Of a DNA stretch of 64,000 nt, positions 34,539-45,767 are shown in pieces. Source of the DNA: Chytridium lagenaria (Eukaryota > Chytridiomycota > Chytridiomycetes > Chytridiales > Chytridiaceae). Made by a program: the position numbers and the translations under genes. The DNA lies in NCBI GenBank assembly GCA_025449115.1, contig JAHLKC010000151.1:1-64000 (forward strand). Reading direction: 5' to 3'. Every line of letters starts with the position of its first letter. Positions within the stretch are counted from its first letter, which is position 1. The notes below the pieces were generated by a model. That model was not told the origin of the DNA. It saw nothing but the letters and a program-made list of their open reading frames with translations, and did no database searches.

Positions 34539-36736
34539 ATGATGACGAAGACAGCTCCCGATATGTCTCTCGAGACATTTGCTCAGCTCTGCAGTGACTT
34601 GAAGCAAGAAACACCTGCAGCTGGCGAGCACCACCACACAGCAGCAGCATCGTATCCTTCAATGCATCAGGGAGAATGTTATCGGCAAAGACGCTGCCTT
34701 CTCTTCATTTATGGGTGTGAGGAAAATCACCTACTGCGACTACTTTGCGTCAGGAAAGAACCTTGCCTTTGTGGAAGACTTTATTCGGTCAAACGTCATG
34801 CCTTATTATGCCAACACGCACACCGAGACGAGCGAGACTGGAAGCAGAACGACGCATTATAGAGAAGAATCGAGAAGTATCATCAAGGCGGCGATTGGCG
34901 GGTCCGCTGCATTAGGCCACGACAGGGAAGCTTGCGTCATTTTCACTGGTAGCGGAAGCACGCAGGCGATCAACAAACTCATTCATATGTTTGGGATTGG
35001 GTTGAGGAAAAAGGCTACTATTGACGAACCGCCAAGATCTGTCTGCGACATCTCCATTGGCGATGACGACCCTCACCACCAACCAACATTAATGGACAAG
35101 ATTAGGAATTTGAGAATCAAAAAGCTTGGGACAAGACATGAAGTAGACCGTCCAGATATCACTGTTGACACGGTAAAGCCAGTCGTCTTCCTTTCATATC
35201 AAGAGCATCATTCAAATATTCTGCCTTGGAGACACGCCGAGGTTGATATTGTCATGATCAACAGCGTTAACGGATCCATTTCTCTCGACCATTTAGAATA
35301 TGAGCTCAGATGCTATCAATCCCGACCTCTTAAGGTATGTTTACTTTTGAAAGAATCGTGTCCTGTTCTATTAATGATAAAGCTAACTTTACCCGTTAAT
35401 TTCGTATGTAAAAAGATTGGGACGTTTTCGGCGGGTTCAAACATTACCGGTATTCACGCCGATACCATCTCCCTCAGCATTCTTCTCCACCGATACGGTG
35501 CATACGCCATCTTTGATTTTGCCGCCGTTGGCCCCTACATCAACGTAAACATGAACCCGACGCTCCCAGAAAACTCCCACCTTGCATACATGGACGCCGC
35601 CGTTTTCTCTCCACACAAGATGGTGGGCGGACCGGGAAGTACCGGCGTCCTAGCCGTCCGAGCGTCGACCTTGCGGCACATCACTGGCGGGAATGAACAA
35701 TACGTCCCACATACGACTGGTGGGGGTATAGTAGACTTTGTGAGCAAAGATGCGAGGTGTTTATTGGACGGATGGAGGAACGAGAGGAGGCTGGCACACC
35801 CGGTATCCTAGAGTCGATTCGATGTGGTCTCGCATTCTTTGTGAAAGAGCTGGTGGGGAGTGATTTGATTGAGAGGATGGAACAACAACATATTGATCAC
35901 ATTCGACGAAAGTTGGCACAGAATGACCGCATTTTTGTACTTGGGGGGTTGGAGGATCGTCCGAGGGCTGCAGTGTTGTCGTTCTTGATTGTAGAGCCAA
36001 AACACCGAGAGCAGGGAAAACCGTGGGCATACCATTACAACTTTGTAGCGGCGGTTTTGAATGACTTTTTCGGAATCCAAGGACGAGGTGGATGCATGTG
36101 TGCAGCGCTTTACACTCAAGAACTCCTTCATATCAATGATGTGGCTTTTGACGCATACGAATCAATCGTTATCGGGGGAACCCGAGATCGGCCATCTCCA
36201 TTCCAAGTGCCCCTCTCCGAACGTTCAAGCCTGGATTCACGAGAGTGTCATTTAATTATTTTTCCGCCGAGAAGGAGGTCGAATTCGTCCTTGATGCCAT
36301 TCTTTGGATCGCCAAATACGCCCCCATCTTATTACCATTCTACGAATGTGATTATGAGACGGGTGCATGGAAATGCAAACTCACAGAATCACAACACACT
36401 CCTCCAACCCCACCTCCATCACCTCAACTATCGATGCCATCCACCTCTCATCCCCTCCTCCGCATTGGTATCTCCACAACACCCCATCCATCCCTCCCTC
36501 TTCCGTCGTTCCAAGAATGTTTTGCGCAAGCTGATAAGTTTGTAGCAGCAGCCGTGTCACCCTTGTATGCGAGCAGTGGAGCGAGGCTGAGACCGAAAGC
36601 GCCACCAACAATGTCGCCGGGAACGTTGAGGATGAGGGAGATGATGGAGGGACAGAAGGGAGTTGAACAGTATCGATGGTTTGTGGCGGAATGGGATCCT
36701 TGTGTGGCTCAAGCTTTTGCGATGGGGATGCGGTGA
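34539..36736 (+). CDS. Class V aminotransferase-like PLP enzyme, copy 2
   Basis: Same architecture as copy 1 with the same intron (donor after about 35333, acceptor near 35416) and the same PLP lysine in VFSPHKMVGGPGSTG. The start is MMTKTAPDMSLETF. Three frame changes: near 34635 (CACACAGCAG against CACTACCAGCAG in copy 1), near 35752 (GATGCGAGG against GATGCAGAGG) and near 36208 (C4 against C5). It keeps frame at both positions where copy 1 breaks. The C-terminal quarter has a Pro/Ser-rich insert (TPPTPPPSPQLS). Substrate unknown. Confidence 0.82.
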
Positions 36737-36933
36737 ATGTAGACAGAATTGTGTACAGGGTTTGAGGGAAAAGTCCCATCATATTTATAAATGTAATCTA
36801 CGTATTAAAAATTAATTGACTGTAGTTCCTCATAATAAAGTCTAAACAAAACTTTACCACAATAAGAGGAAGCGAAAAAAGGAAATATGCCGCACCAGGG
36901 GCGAAAATATGACGTCCATTAAAAAAATGGGGT

Positions 36934-38149
36934 CTATATCCCCATCTCCATCACGGCGTCCTCCGCCCTCGCCAGAGCCTCCACAACCTTCACCCCTCTC
37001 CGTCGTCTTTCCTCCCTCTCCCTCTTTGCCTCCAAAATCCTCTCCATACTCCACGTTCCGCTCTCCTCATACATATCAGGTGGAGGTGGTGGCGGTGGGA
37101 TCCCAAACCCCGACCACTCCAAAAAACGTGTCGGACGGGACGGATCGACCACTGGGGAGTTTGATGAGGAGTTTTGTGATGGCGATGGCTGTAAGAGATT
37201 GTGATGAGGTGGATGCGGAATGGAGTGTAGAGGTGGTTGAATTGGTTATGGCGGTGTCATCGTTATCGGTTAAATAGATATCTGGGATCCTCTTCTTCCT
37301 GCTGTAGATATTGTTGGCGTTAATTGCAGTGGTCTCGTCCTATCGCGGTTCTCTGAAGATATCACAGCAGGGCTTTGATTTCTCTCCATTCTAGCATCCC
37401 ATGTTTTCATTCCTCCAGGAGGTACAGAACGCCTACGTTTCGATCGTCCTCGCTTCTCATCATCGATACGGCGACGCCGTCCCTTGGTCAGGAATCGGTG
37501 TTCAAGATACATGTTTTTTTCGTCATAAGTGATAAGCCGTGTTTCAATTCGAAAGACATCAAATAGACGAAGGTTCCGCTTAAAATAGAGATTGACTTGC
37601 GATTCTGCAATGCTTGTAGAAGGGGTTGAGGCGGAGCGGTGTGTGTGATGGAAGACAGCGAGAAGAAAGTCGAGACGGCAATAGTCCATGAATTTCGTAT
37701 AGGAACTGAGTGAATGGAGAATAAGGAATGAGTAAATGTACCCATAATCTGGAAACCAAGAAAAAGAAAGAATGCAGGAAAGGCTTAGAGGAGGTCTCTC
37801 ACATTCCCGTCATATGCAAATTGATATCAACATCATCAAACCACACTCGATATTCCAGCGTCCTCACAACCCACAGATCCTCCAAACCTTTCACCGGCTT
37901 TGCAGCCGGTATCGGATTATCAACACGCAGCGAGGATGGTATCCCAGGTGCCGAAAGTCTATTTACTGCAATCTCTTTCACTGGTGCCTCGTCCTCACCC
38001 AACTCCGACTCCCTCGCCAGAGCAAGCAGCGCTTCCAGTCGTAGTTCTCGATCAATCCTTCTTCGATTCTCCATATCCTGAAATACCCTGAATGCTCGGT
38101 AAAACAGGTGAAGATGATCTAAAGGTGGTTCGTTTGGCTCATTAGACAT
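36934..38149 (-). CDS. THEM6-like acyl-CoA thioesterase (4HBT-type) family protein
   Basis: Exon 1 38149-37803, intron 37802-37706 (GTGAGA...CAG), exon 2 from 37705. Key features: EYRVWFDDVDINLHM (the D-x-D-x-N-x-H-M hot-dog strand/helix), SYTKFMDYCRLDFLLAVF on the central helix, then SQVNLYFKRNLRLFDVFRI and EKNMYLEHRFLT. A basic insert (KGRRRRIDDEKRGRSKRRR) follows, then a C-terminal tail with FLEWSGFG and a charged helix ending at 36934. The first open frame stops at 37270; reaching the tail needs frame correction. A Gln/Glu-rich N-terminal helix precedes the domain. Catalysis by this family is mostly untested, so thioesterase activity is inferred. Confidence 0.68.
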
Positions 38150-39003
38150 GTTTGTGCGGCTTCAAGAAGAGAAACTCTTTATGCAAAACCGAAGAAGATC
38201 ATCTCACATGCAAAGGGAAGAGATCGGAGTTGAGTAAGGATGATGATGGCCAACCAGAGCCGTGGGTTAAGAAGTGTCCATAGGATCCTTGCAGCGAATG
38301 CCCATCTGATGCGGAGAGTCATCCCACTGAAATTTTGACCTCGTCTTTTAAGGTAGCGTTAAAGTACCACCTTTAAGCTCAATGACGGAGCGCTCTACTA
38401 TGTACAGGCTAATCCGCGTTTTACTAGCTGCGGAACACGAATGTATACAGTACAAAGGAAACTAGTAACATATATGCTTTTATTTTCGTTAGACGTTTAT
38501 ATCTACATTACGGAATTTTACGCATATCACGTCTACATTGCAACTAATTTTCGGTTAACGAAGATGATGTAAAAGAGCTATAAAATACCGTAGGAGGTTA
38601 GTACCTCGCGCATATATATTCAAAGGCCTTCCGTCACCAAAAGTGGCTTTTAGCGTCATTCATTTAAAGATCCAATAATTTTGAAGTAATAAATCGGCCG
38701 CCTTAGGCATCCACATCACGAGAGAACGGGAGCGCAGTTGCTATACAAAGTTTAAGTTACTGAAATGTCTTCTGAGAGGCGCTTATTGCATAAAGACTCT
38801 GGACTAATCGGTTTGATTTTCATTATGTCCGGTCCAAGGGGCGAGATCAATATTCCGTTTCAGAATCAAAGTGACCAATCCTGTACCGAACCGAGTACAT
38901 GCTTTTAACAAAATAACAACGCCATCTCCACAACATTGGTGCAGTAGACTGCCGTCGCATTATCAACAATAACTTTACCGTCGCTATCGAACGGCAAGCA
39001 ACA
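38150..39003. other. Intergenic between divergent genes
   Basis: About 0.9 kb between the THEM6-like gene and the vWD protein gene. No gene or repeat recognised; the promoter of the vWD gene lies at its right end. Confidence 0.4.
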
Positions 39004-39010
39004 TATAAAA
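39004..39010 (+). promoter_or_regulatory. Probable TATA box of the vWD-domain gene
   Basis: TATAAAA 80-86 bp upstream of ATG 39090, followed by a pyrimidine-rich leader. Reasonable spacing for a fungal promoter. Confidence 0.5.
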
Positions 39011-39089
39011 ACAGACGCGAATGGTTCTTCTCTCGTTACAAGCCAAACTCCACATTTTATTGTATTATAGATAGATCATCTAAACAGAC

Positions 39090-40828
39090 ATGTTCTTCCT
39101 CAAAACCGCTATCCTCGCCTCCACATTGGCTCAAATCGCGTTATCAGCTCCCGCAGTTGAACGTCGTCAGTCACCCCACATCGTTTTTAGTACAAAGTCT
39201 CTTACAATCGAAGACTCTAACGTTGGCGCTGAAGTCTCTGTCAGTCTTGCTGCTGCACCGGCGTCGGCGGCAACCATCTACCTCGACGCTCCAGGTCTCA
39301 AGCTGACCGACTGCTCGTTCAAGTTTACTCCGTCTGACTGGAGGACGCCGAGAAAGGTCCGTCTCATTGGTGGTGGTGACGGCAAGACCACCTCATACAC
39401 GCTCAATGCCCAAGTCTTTGCTCCTGGTTCTGGTTCGCACCTTGCCAAGGATACGGTTGCCGTGAGCAGGAAGGCAAACCCTAGCGCAGAATGCTACTCT
39501 CACGGTGACCCCCACTACAAGACTTTGACGGGAGGTACTACGACTTTCCAGGGACAGGGTGTCTTTTACCTTCTTAGGACGCCGACCCTCGTCGTTCAGG
39601 CAGACCAGAGGACTGTGAGTTATTACCGCACTTCCTTTTTGTGGTTCAGCTACTCAATATACTTACGCTTTATTTTCAGTGCGCAAACAGAGTCACCTGC
39701 AACACCGCCATTGCCATCCAATACGGCTCCTCCGTCATCACGCTGACCGCCGCTGCAGGCACCAAGAACCGTCTCGCCTTAAGCTCCTTGACTTCCCAAG
39801 ACGGACGGAATCTCCGCGACAGCCAACAGTGCCGCCAACCAGTACCGTATCGCCATCTCCGATGGCAGCAGAATCACTGTCAGCATCTACCCGTGGAACG
39901 GCGTCTACTACATGGACGCGTCCATCACCGTGCCGGCACTCACATGGGCAAGAAACGGTCTTTTGCGGTTCTTACAACAACAAGTCGGTGACGACGTCCC
40001 CACCCCTGCCAACTTTGCTGTTTCCAACCATGAGAACATCTTCACCACTGGAAAGGGTCTCGCCATCTCCATCCCCGTTCCTCCTACCACCAGCACCTGC
40101 AAGATCCCGGCTCTCGGTGGTGCCGCCCCTCCTCCACTGATGGTGTGGACCCTCTTAAACCCGGTGGTTTCAGCTCTGTCGACATCCCCGTCCCCGCCAC
40201 CTCTGTCGTGAACGATTTCATCGCGTCAGCCCTTGCCTACGCTGAAGACAGCACAAAGGTCACCGCCACGACAGCCGCTATTGACGCCACCCTCGCTAAA
40301 TCGTTCTGCGAGTCCCTCCGCTCCTTTGACAGCTGGTGTGCCGCCAACATTGACATCAACTTTATCATTGGCGCTTGCACTGTGGACGTTGCCAACACGG
40401 GTGACAGAAACATTGTGACCAACGCTCAACGCACCCTCGCCGCAACCTGTGCCGCCAAAGCCGCTACCCTTGCCGAGTTCACTGCCGACGTCGCTGCCGC
40501 AACCCAGCTCATCAACAAATCCACCGACATTGCCTCAAAGATCCAAGGTGCTGCCGCCGCCGCCGTTGGCAACATCCAGATCCCTTCTTTCAACGGCCCG
40601 TCGTTCCAAGCCCCGTCGTTCCAGGCTCCTGCTTTCCAGATGCCGTCATTCCAGGCTCCGGGTGCTCAGGGTGCGCCTTCATGGCAGGCTCCTCCTGCTC
40701 AAGCGCCGGCTTGGGCTGCTCCTCAGATGCCGGCTTTCCAGATGCCGGGAGCTGGAGGTGCTCACGCTCCCCCTGCCATGAACGTTCCTAACATGGGAAC
40801 TGGAACTTTAAGTTTTAAGCTCTCATGA
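39090..40828 (+). CDS. Secreted von Willebrand factor D-domain protein with FQAP-repeat tail
   Basis: Signal peptide MFFLKTAILASTLAQIALSA, followed by a KR-like ERR processing site. Residues about 28-125 form a beta-rich module (DSNVGAEVSVSLAAAPASAA). The vWD domain starts at CYSHGDPHYKTLTGGTTTF and GVFYLLRTPTLVVQADQRT, continues after an intron (39615-39680) with CANRVTCNTAIAIQYGSS, and includes GVYYMDASITVPAL and a GLCGSYNNK-like block. A Cys-containing helical region (SLRSFDSWCAANIDINF) follows. The tail repeats [SA]FQAP / FQMP / WQAP. Probably an extracellular or wall adhesion protein (inference). Frame changes near 39795, 39970, 39985 and 40135. Ends at TGA 40828. Confidence 0.78.
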
Positions 40829-41319
40829 TAGTTTCTTTTCTCTTTATTGTTTATGGTATTTTAGCTGTTTCTCGTCACAATTTTGTTTTCTCTAGTTTTC
40901 TGCATGGTGGTGACTCTGTATCTTTGTTATTTTTAACCCCCCAACTTGAATCTCAATAATGTAAAATAAAAAACACTTTTTCATTTTCAAACAGCAGTAA
41001 ATGATACTTTGAATGCCATTAATCTTTCGTTACAAAACTAGGTTTTACTTTATCATTTTAAAGTCTAACGAAAAAAGTGAGTTTTTAAACGGATTTCTGC
41101 AAAAGACCATGTGCAACCGAATATCTAAGAAAAGTAAACAATTTGACTGAGCAAGACATCCATCCATCCATCCACCACCCACAGACTATTGGGTTGCATA
41201 CAACATCCTCTTCTCTGTCTTGGACTCTTGGATGATCAACGGCATTATTACGGTATTCCAATAAAGAAATCATTGCTGGAGGAGGTACCTGCATTGGAGA
41301 CTAGTCAGGCATTACCATC
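40829..41319. other. Intergenic
   Basis: 3' flank of the vWD gene and 5' flank of NoxR. CATCCATCCATC run at 41158-41172. No gene recognised. Confidence 0.4.
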
Positions 41320-43252
41320 ATGGCCATGAAGGTATGTCAACATTCATCAGCAGTCCGTCATGTCAGATCACTAATCATCACCTTTTCATCTGCATAGGAT
41401 GAGCTCATTATATGGAACAAGGGATGCATGGCATTTGAGAACAAGGAATACGATCGAGCCATTGACATCTTTGAGGTAAAACTCCATCTCAACCTTCCAC
41501 TCAAAACATTTTGACATGTTTCTCATTAGACCATCGCCGACTCTTCACGGATCCACTTTAACATGTCCACAGCATTCCGTAACCTCCGTTTAATCGAAGA
41601 TGCCGTAAGTGACCAAACACTTTATCCGTTTGATATTGTCGCTGGACGGCGTCTTTCAGTGCTGATTGTAACACTCATGGAGGGACGCCGCCACTTGACG
41701 CCCAAAACCCTTCACCAGAAAAAAATCACACCTCTCACCCTTTCATTAGATTGCTTCACTGACAAGAGCTATCGCATGCGATGTGTACATGGCCGTATCC
41801 TACTTTCAACGCGGCGTATGCTTTTACCTAAAAGGCATGCTCCCCGAATCCCTCGCCGATTTCACCGACGCCCTAGCAGTAAGTCTCCAAAACCACCATC
41901 CATATAACCAACAACCCACAGTTCCTCCGCGGCAACCTCTTGATCGACTACACCCAACTCGGTCTTTCCTTCAAACTCTTTGCCTGCGAAGTCTCCTTCA
42001 ACCGTGGTCTCTGTTTCGCCGCCCTCAACCAAGTCGGCGCCGCGTTAGCCGATTTCGATGATGCGATGCGAACACGTCCGTTGGATGGATCAAAGGATTA
42101 CAGGATCTTTGAGGGGCGATTCGGTATGAGCATCGGTGTGTGGATTATTGTAGACCTTATGAGGTGCCTCTGGATGTCTGCTACAAACCTCCACAGGGAA
42201 GATTAAGAATACGGAAAAGGTGGATTACTTGGAAAAAGCAAAGTAGTGGCGGCAGTGGATGAGAACGATAACTTTGCGGGATTCAGTGGTTCAAGAATAA
42301 AGGTAAACCATAATTCCGTATGCAGTGTTTGTTTTAACCAACGTGACTATTGTTAGGCTGAAACCCTTCACCGTAAAACCACAAAAGGTCCTTTAGACCA
42401 CGATAACAACTTCCCCGCTTCCGCAGCCCTCCCTCGTGGCACCTCCCTCCGTCGAAGTGACGGTACAAACGCCGCAACCGCTCCAATGGGCCACGACGGC
42501 ATCCCAGTAACCTACGCAACCCTCTCCCGTCGTCCAACACAAACCACCTCCCCATCCGACCTCCCCCGTCGCACGACCCAAACCACCTCCCCATCCGACC
42601 TCCCCCGTCGCACGACCCAAACCACCTCCCCATCCGACCTCCCCCGTCGCGCAACCCAAACCACAACCCCCGATCCGATCCCAATGACACGAACATTGAC
42701 AGGAGGGAGGTACGATTCGGATGACGCGAGTAGAGGGATGCGGAGACGTCCTAGTGAACCTGCCGTTCCTGTGGGGAGGTATGGCGATGAGATCAGGTAT
42801 GATGGGGGATCTGAACGGGGGTATATGGAGAGAGAGGATGTAGTGTCGACCAGGGACGAGTATGGGGATGGAAGGGGGAAGACGGCGATGCTGCAAAGAA
42901 GGAATACAACAATGAGTACCACGAGCAGCACAATGTCATCAGGAGATAAAGTATGTATTCCACCCCCTGATGTTTCTAACCACCTTAGTTTAAAATCAAA
43001 TGTCATTACACCGACACCCGTATCCTCCTGGTCCCCGTGAATGTCACGTTTGACGATCTATCTGCCCGGGTTCAAAAAAAGTTTTCCGCGGCACGTCCAC
43101 TGAAACTGAAATACAAGGACGTGGACGATGAATTGGTGTTGATGACGGATCAAGAGGATTTGGAGGTTGCGTTTGAGATGTCTGGGTTAGAGTATGGGGT
43201 TGTAGGGGGAGGTGGGACGGATCGGTTTGAGATATGGTGTTTTGCGACGTAA
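41320..43252 (+). CDS. noxR: NADPH oxidase regulator NoxR (p67phox-like): TPR + PB1
   Basis: A 12-bp first exon (MAMK, 41320-41331) is followed by exons encoding TPR units: DELIIWNKGCMAFENKEYDR, RIHFNMSTAFRNLRLIEDA, MAVSYFQRGVCFYLKGMLPE, FLRGNLLIDYTQLGLSFKLF and CEVSFNRGLCFAALNQVGAA. Then come the NoxR-type activation segment YEVPLDVCYKPPQ, KVDYLEKAKVVAAVDENDNF and AGFSGSRIK, a Ser/Thr/Pro region with 13-residue tandem repeats, and a C-terminal PB1 domain (FKIKCHYTDTRILLVPV; OPCA-like KYKDVDDELVLMTDQEDLEV). Known role: with Rac it activates fungal NoxA/B to make superoxide in hyphal or developmental signalling; the PB1 would bind a Cdc24-type partner. Frame changes in the 42120-42250 part. 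Confidence 0.86.
42530..42660 (+). repeat. 39-bp coding repeat in NoxR
   Basis: About 3.5 tandem copies of a 39-bp unit encoding RRTTQTTSPSDLP. In frame, inside the disordered linker between the TPR and PB1 parts. Confidence 0.9.
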
Positions 43253-43674
43253 ATGCTTGTTTTTTGGTTTTTGTATATCTTTTTTGGGGGGGTTGCTGTA
43301 TTGTCGTTTTTTGGAGGGTTTTTTTTTTATTGTAATATACCGATTATGAAAATATAACAAATGCGTATATAACAAATGCGTGGTATTATTTCTTTGTTTT
43401 ATGCAGTTTACAAATATCAGGTTTCATTTACATCCCTTCAACGTATATTTACAAATGAACAAACAGTTTACAAAAAAACATAAAACATCTCAATGGATCA
43501 TCTATCATTCTTCATTCGAGACTTTAACCGTCTATCCACTACAAAAAAAAAAAAAGATGGACCATCAGCAAACAAAAAAAAGAGCGCCACCATCAAAACA
43601 AAAAAAGAGCGCCACCAGCAAAACAAAAAAAAAAAAAAGATAAAAGAGGAAACCATCATCCAAAACAAAAACAC

Positions 43675-45588
43675 TCAACTATACTCCGCCAACGTCTCCG
43701 CCATCGCAAACTGCAACTGCTGACACCGATACATGGTATTCTCCTACCAACCATCAACCAAAAACCAAAAAAAAATCAAAAAAAAACCTTATGCGTCAAA
43801 GTCACCACAAAGGTTTCCAACCACTGCAAATTAAAGATGATGGCGTTCATAGGCACATAATCATCATGACGAAGCGTTCCCGCCAATTCTTGGATGACGT
43901 CTTGGAATTTCTTGTTCTCAATGTGGGTCTACCACATCAATAAAGGGGTAACGCCGGTGTTAGAGATGAGCGGGGGGAGGCAGCGTATTTTTTGAATGAG
44001 AGCAACAAAGAAAAAAGCAGGAGGGGGTGGTAGGAAAAGGCAACGCACTCTTAAGATAAGAGCAAGAAAGAATAAAACAGCAGGGGGGGGGGGAGGGGGG
44101 TAGGAAAAGGCAACGCATTTTTAAAATAAAAGCAACAAAAAAAAAAAGAAGGGGCGGGAGGGGGTTTTCATTACCCTATTCACAAGATGACTCATATCCT
44201 GTTTCTGTTTCCTCAAAAACAATTCCTTCTTGATAGCCTTCGCAGCACGCCGTTTCCGTGTCCTCTCCACGGCCTCATCTTCCGTCGCGTCTCGAATGTT
44301 CTAAAAAAAGAAAAAAGGGAGTCACCAAGGCAACAAAGAAAAGTGATCGAGACGTGATGCTACGATTTTTCTCGGTACCTGACATATCACACCAATGAAC
44401 AAATTTGCAATGATGACGTTACCGACAAAGAAGAAGGTGGAGACAAAGAGTTCAGAGTAAGGGTATCCGTCGTTTTCGAGACGTTGTTGGTATGGAAGCC
44501 AACCGTCGCCCTTTTAGAAAAAGTTGGTTTAGAAAACATAAAAGATAACGGGTGAAAAGGGAATCAAAAGCACATCAATCCACGAAAAAAAAAAAGGCAC
44601 CTACACAAACCACCACAAAAAGCGTCATAAAAGCATCCCCCAACGTCCCCCAATCCTCAAACGCCGCATTCCCTCCATCCTGTCCAAACACCGTATTCCC
44701 AAACACCCCCGCCACAAACATGACAAGAAGGAGTAACACCAAGATATCCAAGACATGATACTGCAACGTTCTCAAAAGGGCGGTGACGACCACCTTTAAG
44801 GAGGGGGAGTAGGCGACGACACTGACGATGCGTAGAACACGGAGAGCTTGGGGAGGAGTTAGAGAGGGTAGGGAAGGGGGGGCGTACCGTTCAAGACTCG
44901 AACCCATATAAGATCGGAATGGAGTTCAGAGAGGGCAATGATCCATTGAGATAGGGATAAGATGAGGATGATGAAATCAAAGATGTTTTTAGAGGTTCGC
45001 CAATATCCGATTGGGTTGATGTAGCATTTCAACGAGAACTCGAGGGTGTAGATGGCGAGGTAGGTGAGGTTGAGAAGATGATAGATGTTTGGGGTATTGA
45101 AATCGATTTGTGTGGAGACGACTCTAGCTTCATCGCCTACTGTGATGGCGTTGACGAGGATGGTGAGGAGGATGAGGGTTTGGAAGAATGGGGTCTAGGA
45201 TTTACGGGGTTAGGTTGTTTAACAGGGGAGAGGGTTTTTTTTTGGGAGATGAAGGAAAGGGGGGGGTTGTAAATACGTTGATGAAGAAGGTGATGTATTC
45301 GACGAGTGGTTTTTGACGTCTTGCAGTGTTCTCGTAGTGTTCGTATCGACTGATCCACTCTTGGATGGACGTTAGCATGATTTGTGTATTTCTTTTGTTT
45401 TGTTTGTGTATTGGGTGACAATTCTTTCGACCCACTGAGATGTCTTAAAGGCCAAAAGATATGGCATAATCAGCCCCCTTGCCATCAAGTTCCAACCACG
45501 CCTTCAACTCGCGATGAACGATCCTCTCCTTTGTGTAAAATGTCATCCTTGTGCCTCGCGTAAAAGCCGTCATAACACCAGCCATCAT
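43675..45588 (-). CDS. CatSper-like single-domain voltage-gated cation channel
   Basis: Start ATG 45588 (MMAGVMTAFTRGTRM); an alternative internal start is 45378. After an N-terminal helix (KTSQWVERIVTQY) come six membrane segments: S1 FFQTLILLTILVNAITVGD, S2 LLNLTYLAIYTLEFSLKCY, S3 NIFDFIILILSLSQWI, S4 ALRVLRIVSVVAYSPSLK, S5 HVLDILVLLLLVMFVAG, pore helix DAFMTLFVVVCGDGWLPY and S6 FVSTFFFVGNVIIANLFIGV. The cytosolic C-terminus is a short coiled coil ending LQFAMAETLAEYS. Single-domain size, T-x-D-x-W-type filter (here CGDGW) and coiled tail point to CatSper rather than four-domain Cav channels. CatSpers are Ca2+ channels of flagellated cells, matching a zoosporic fungus. Exons join through short introns, one with a repeat array. 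Upstream frame break near 45450. Confidence 0.76.
43950..44175 (-). repeat. Intronic tandem repeat in the channel gene
   Basis: Three degenerate units of roughly 75-85 bp, each with GGTAGGAAAAGGCAACGCA-like sequence, a run of G and an AAGAGCAA(C/G)AAAG block. Confidence 0.7.
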
Positions 45589-45767
45589 GAAAAGTAAGAG
45601 TGTAATAACCCCTCAAAATAAAAGATAAATTGAATGCGTAAACTTACTTGACCACTACCTTAGAAGCTCTAGCTACGTTTCAAAAAAATTCTGCTGCAAT
45701 GATCATGATAATTATGAGACATTTTTACTCTGATATTATGGGGATAGCAAAAAAAGACTACAACATC

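Larger units (their letters stand above)
34388..37185 (+). repeat. Segmental duplication, copy 2
   Basis: Near-identical to 26390-29262. This copy sits next to an uninterrupted THEM6-like gene, so it is probably the original locus and copy 1 the derived one. Confidence 0.93.
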
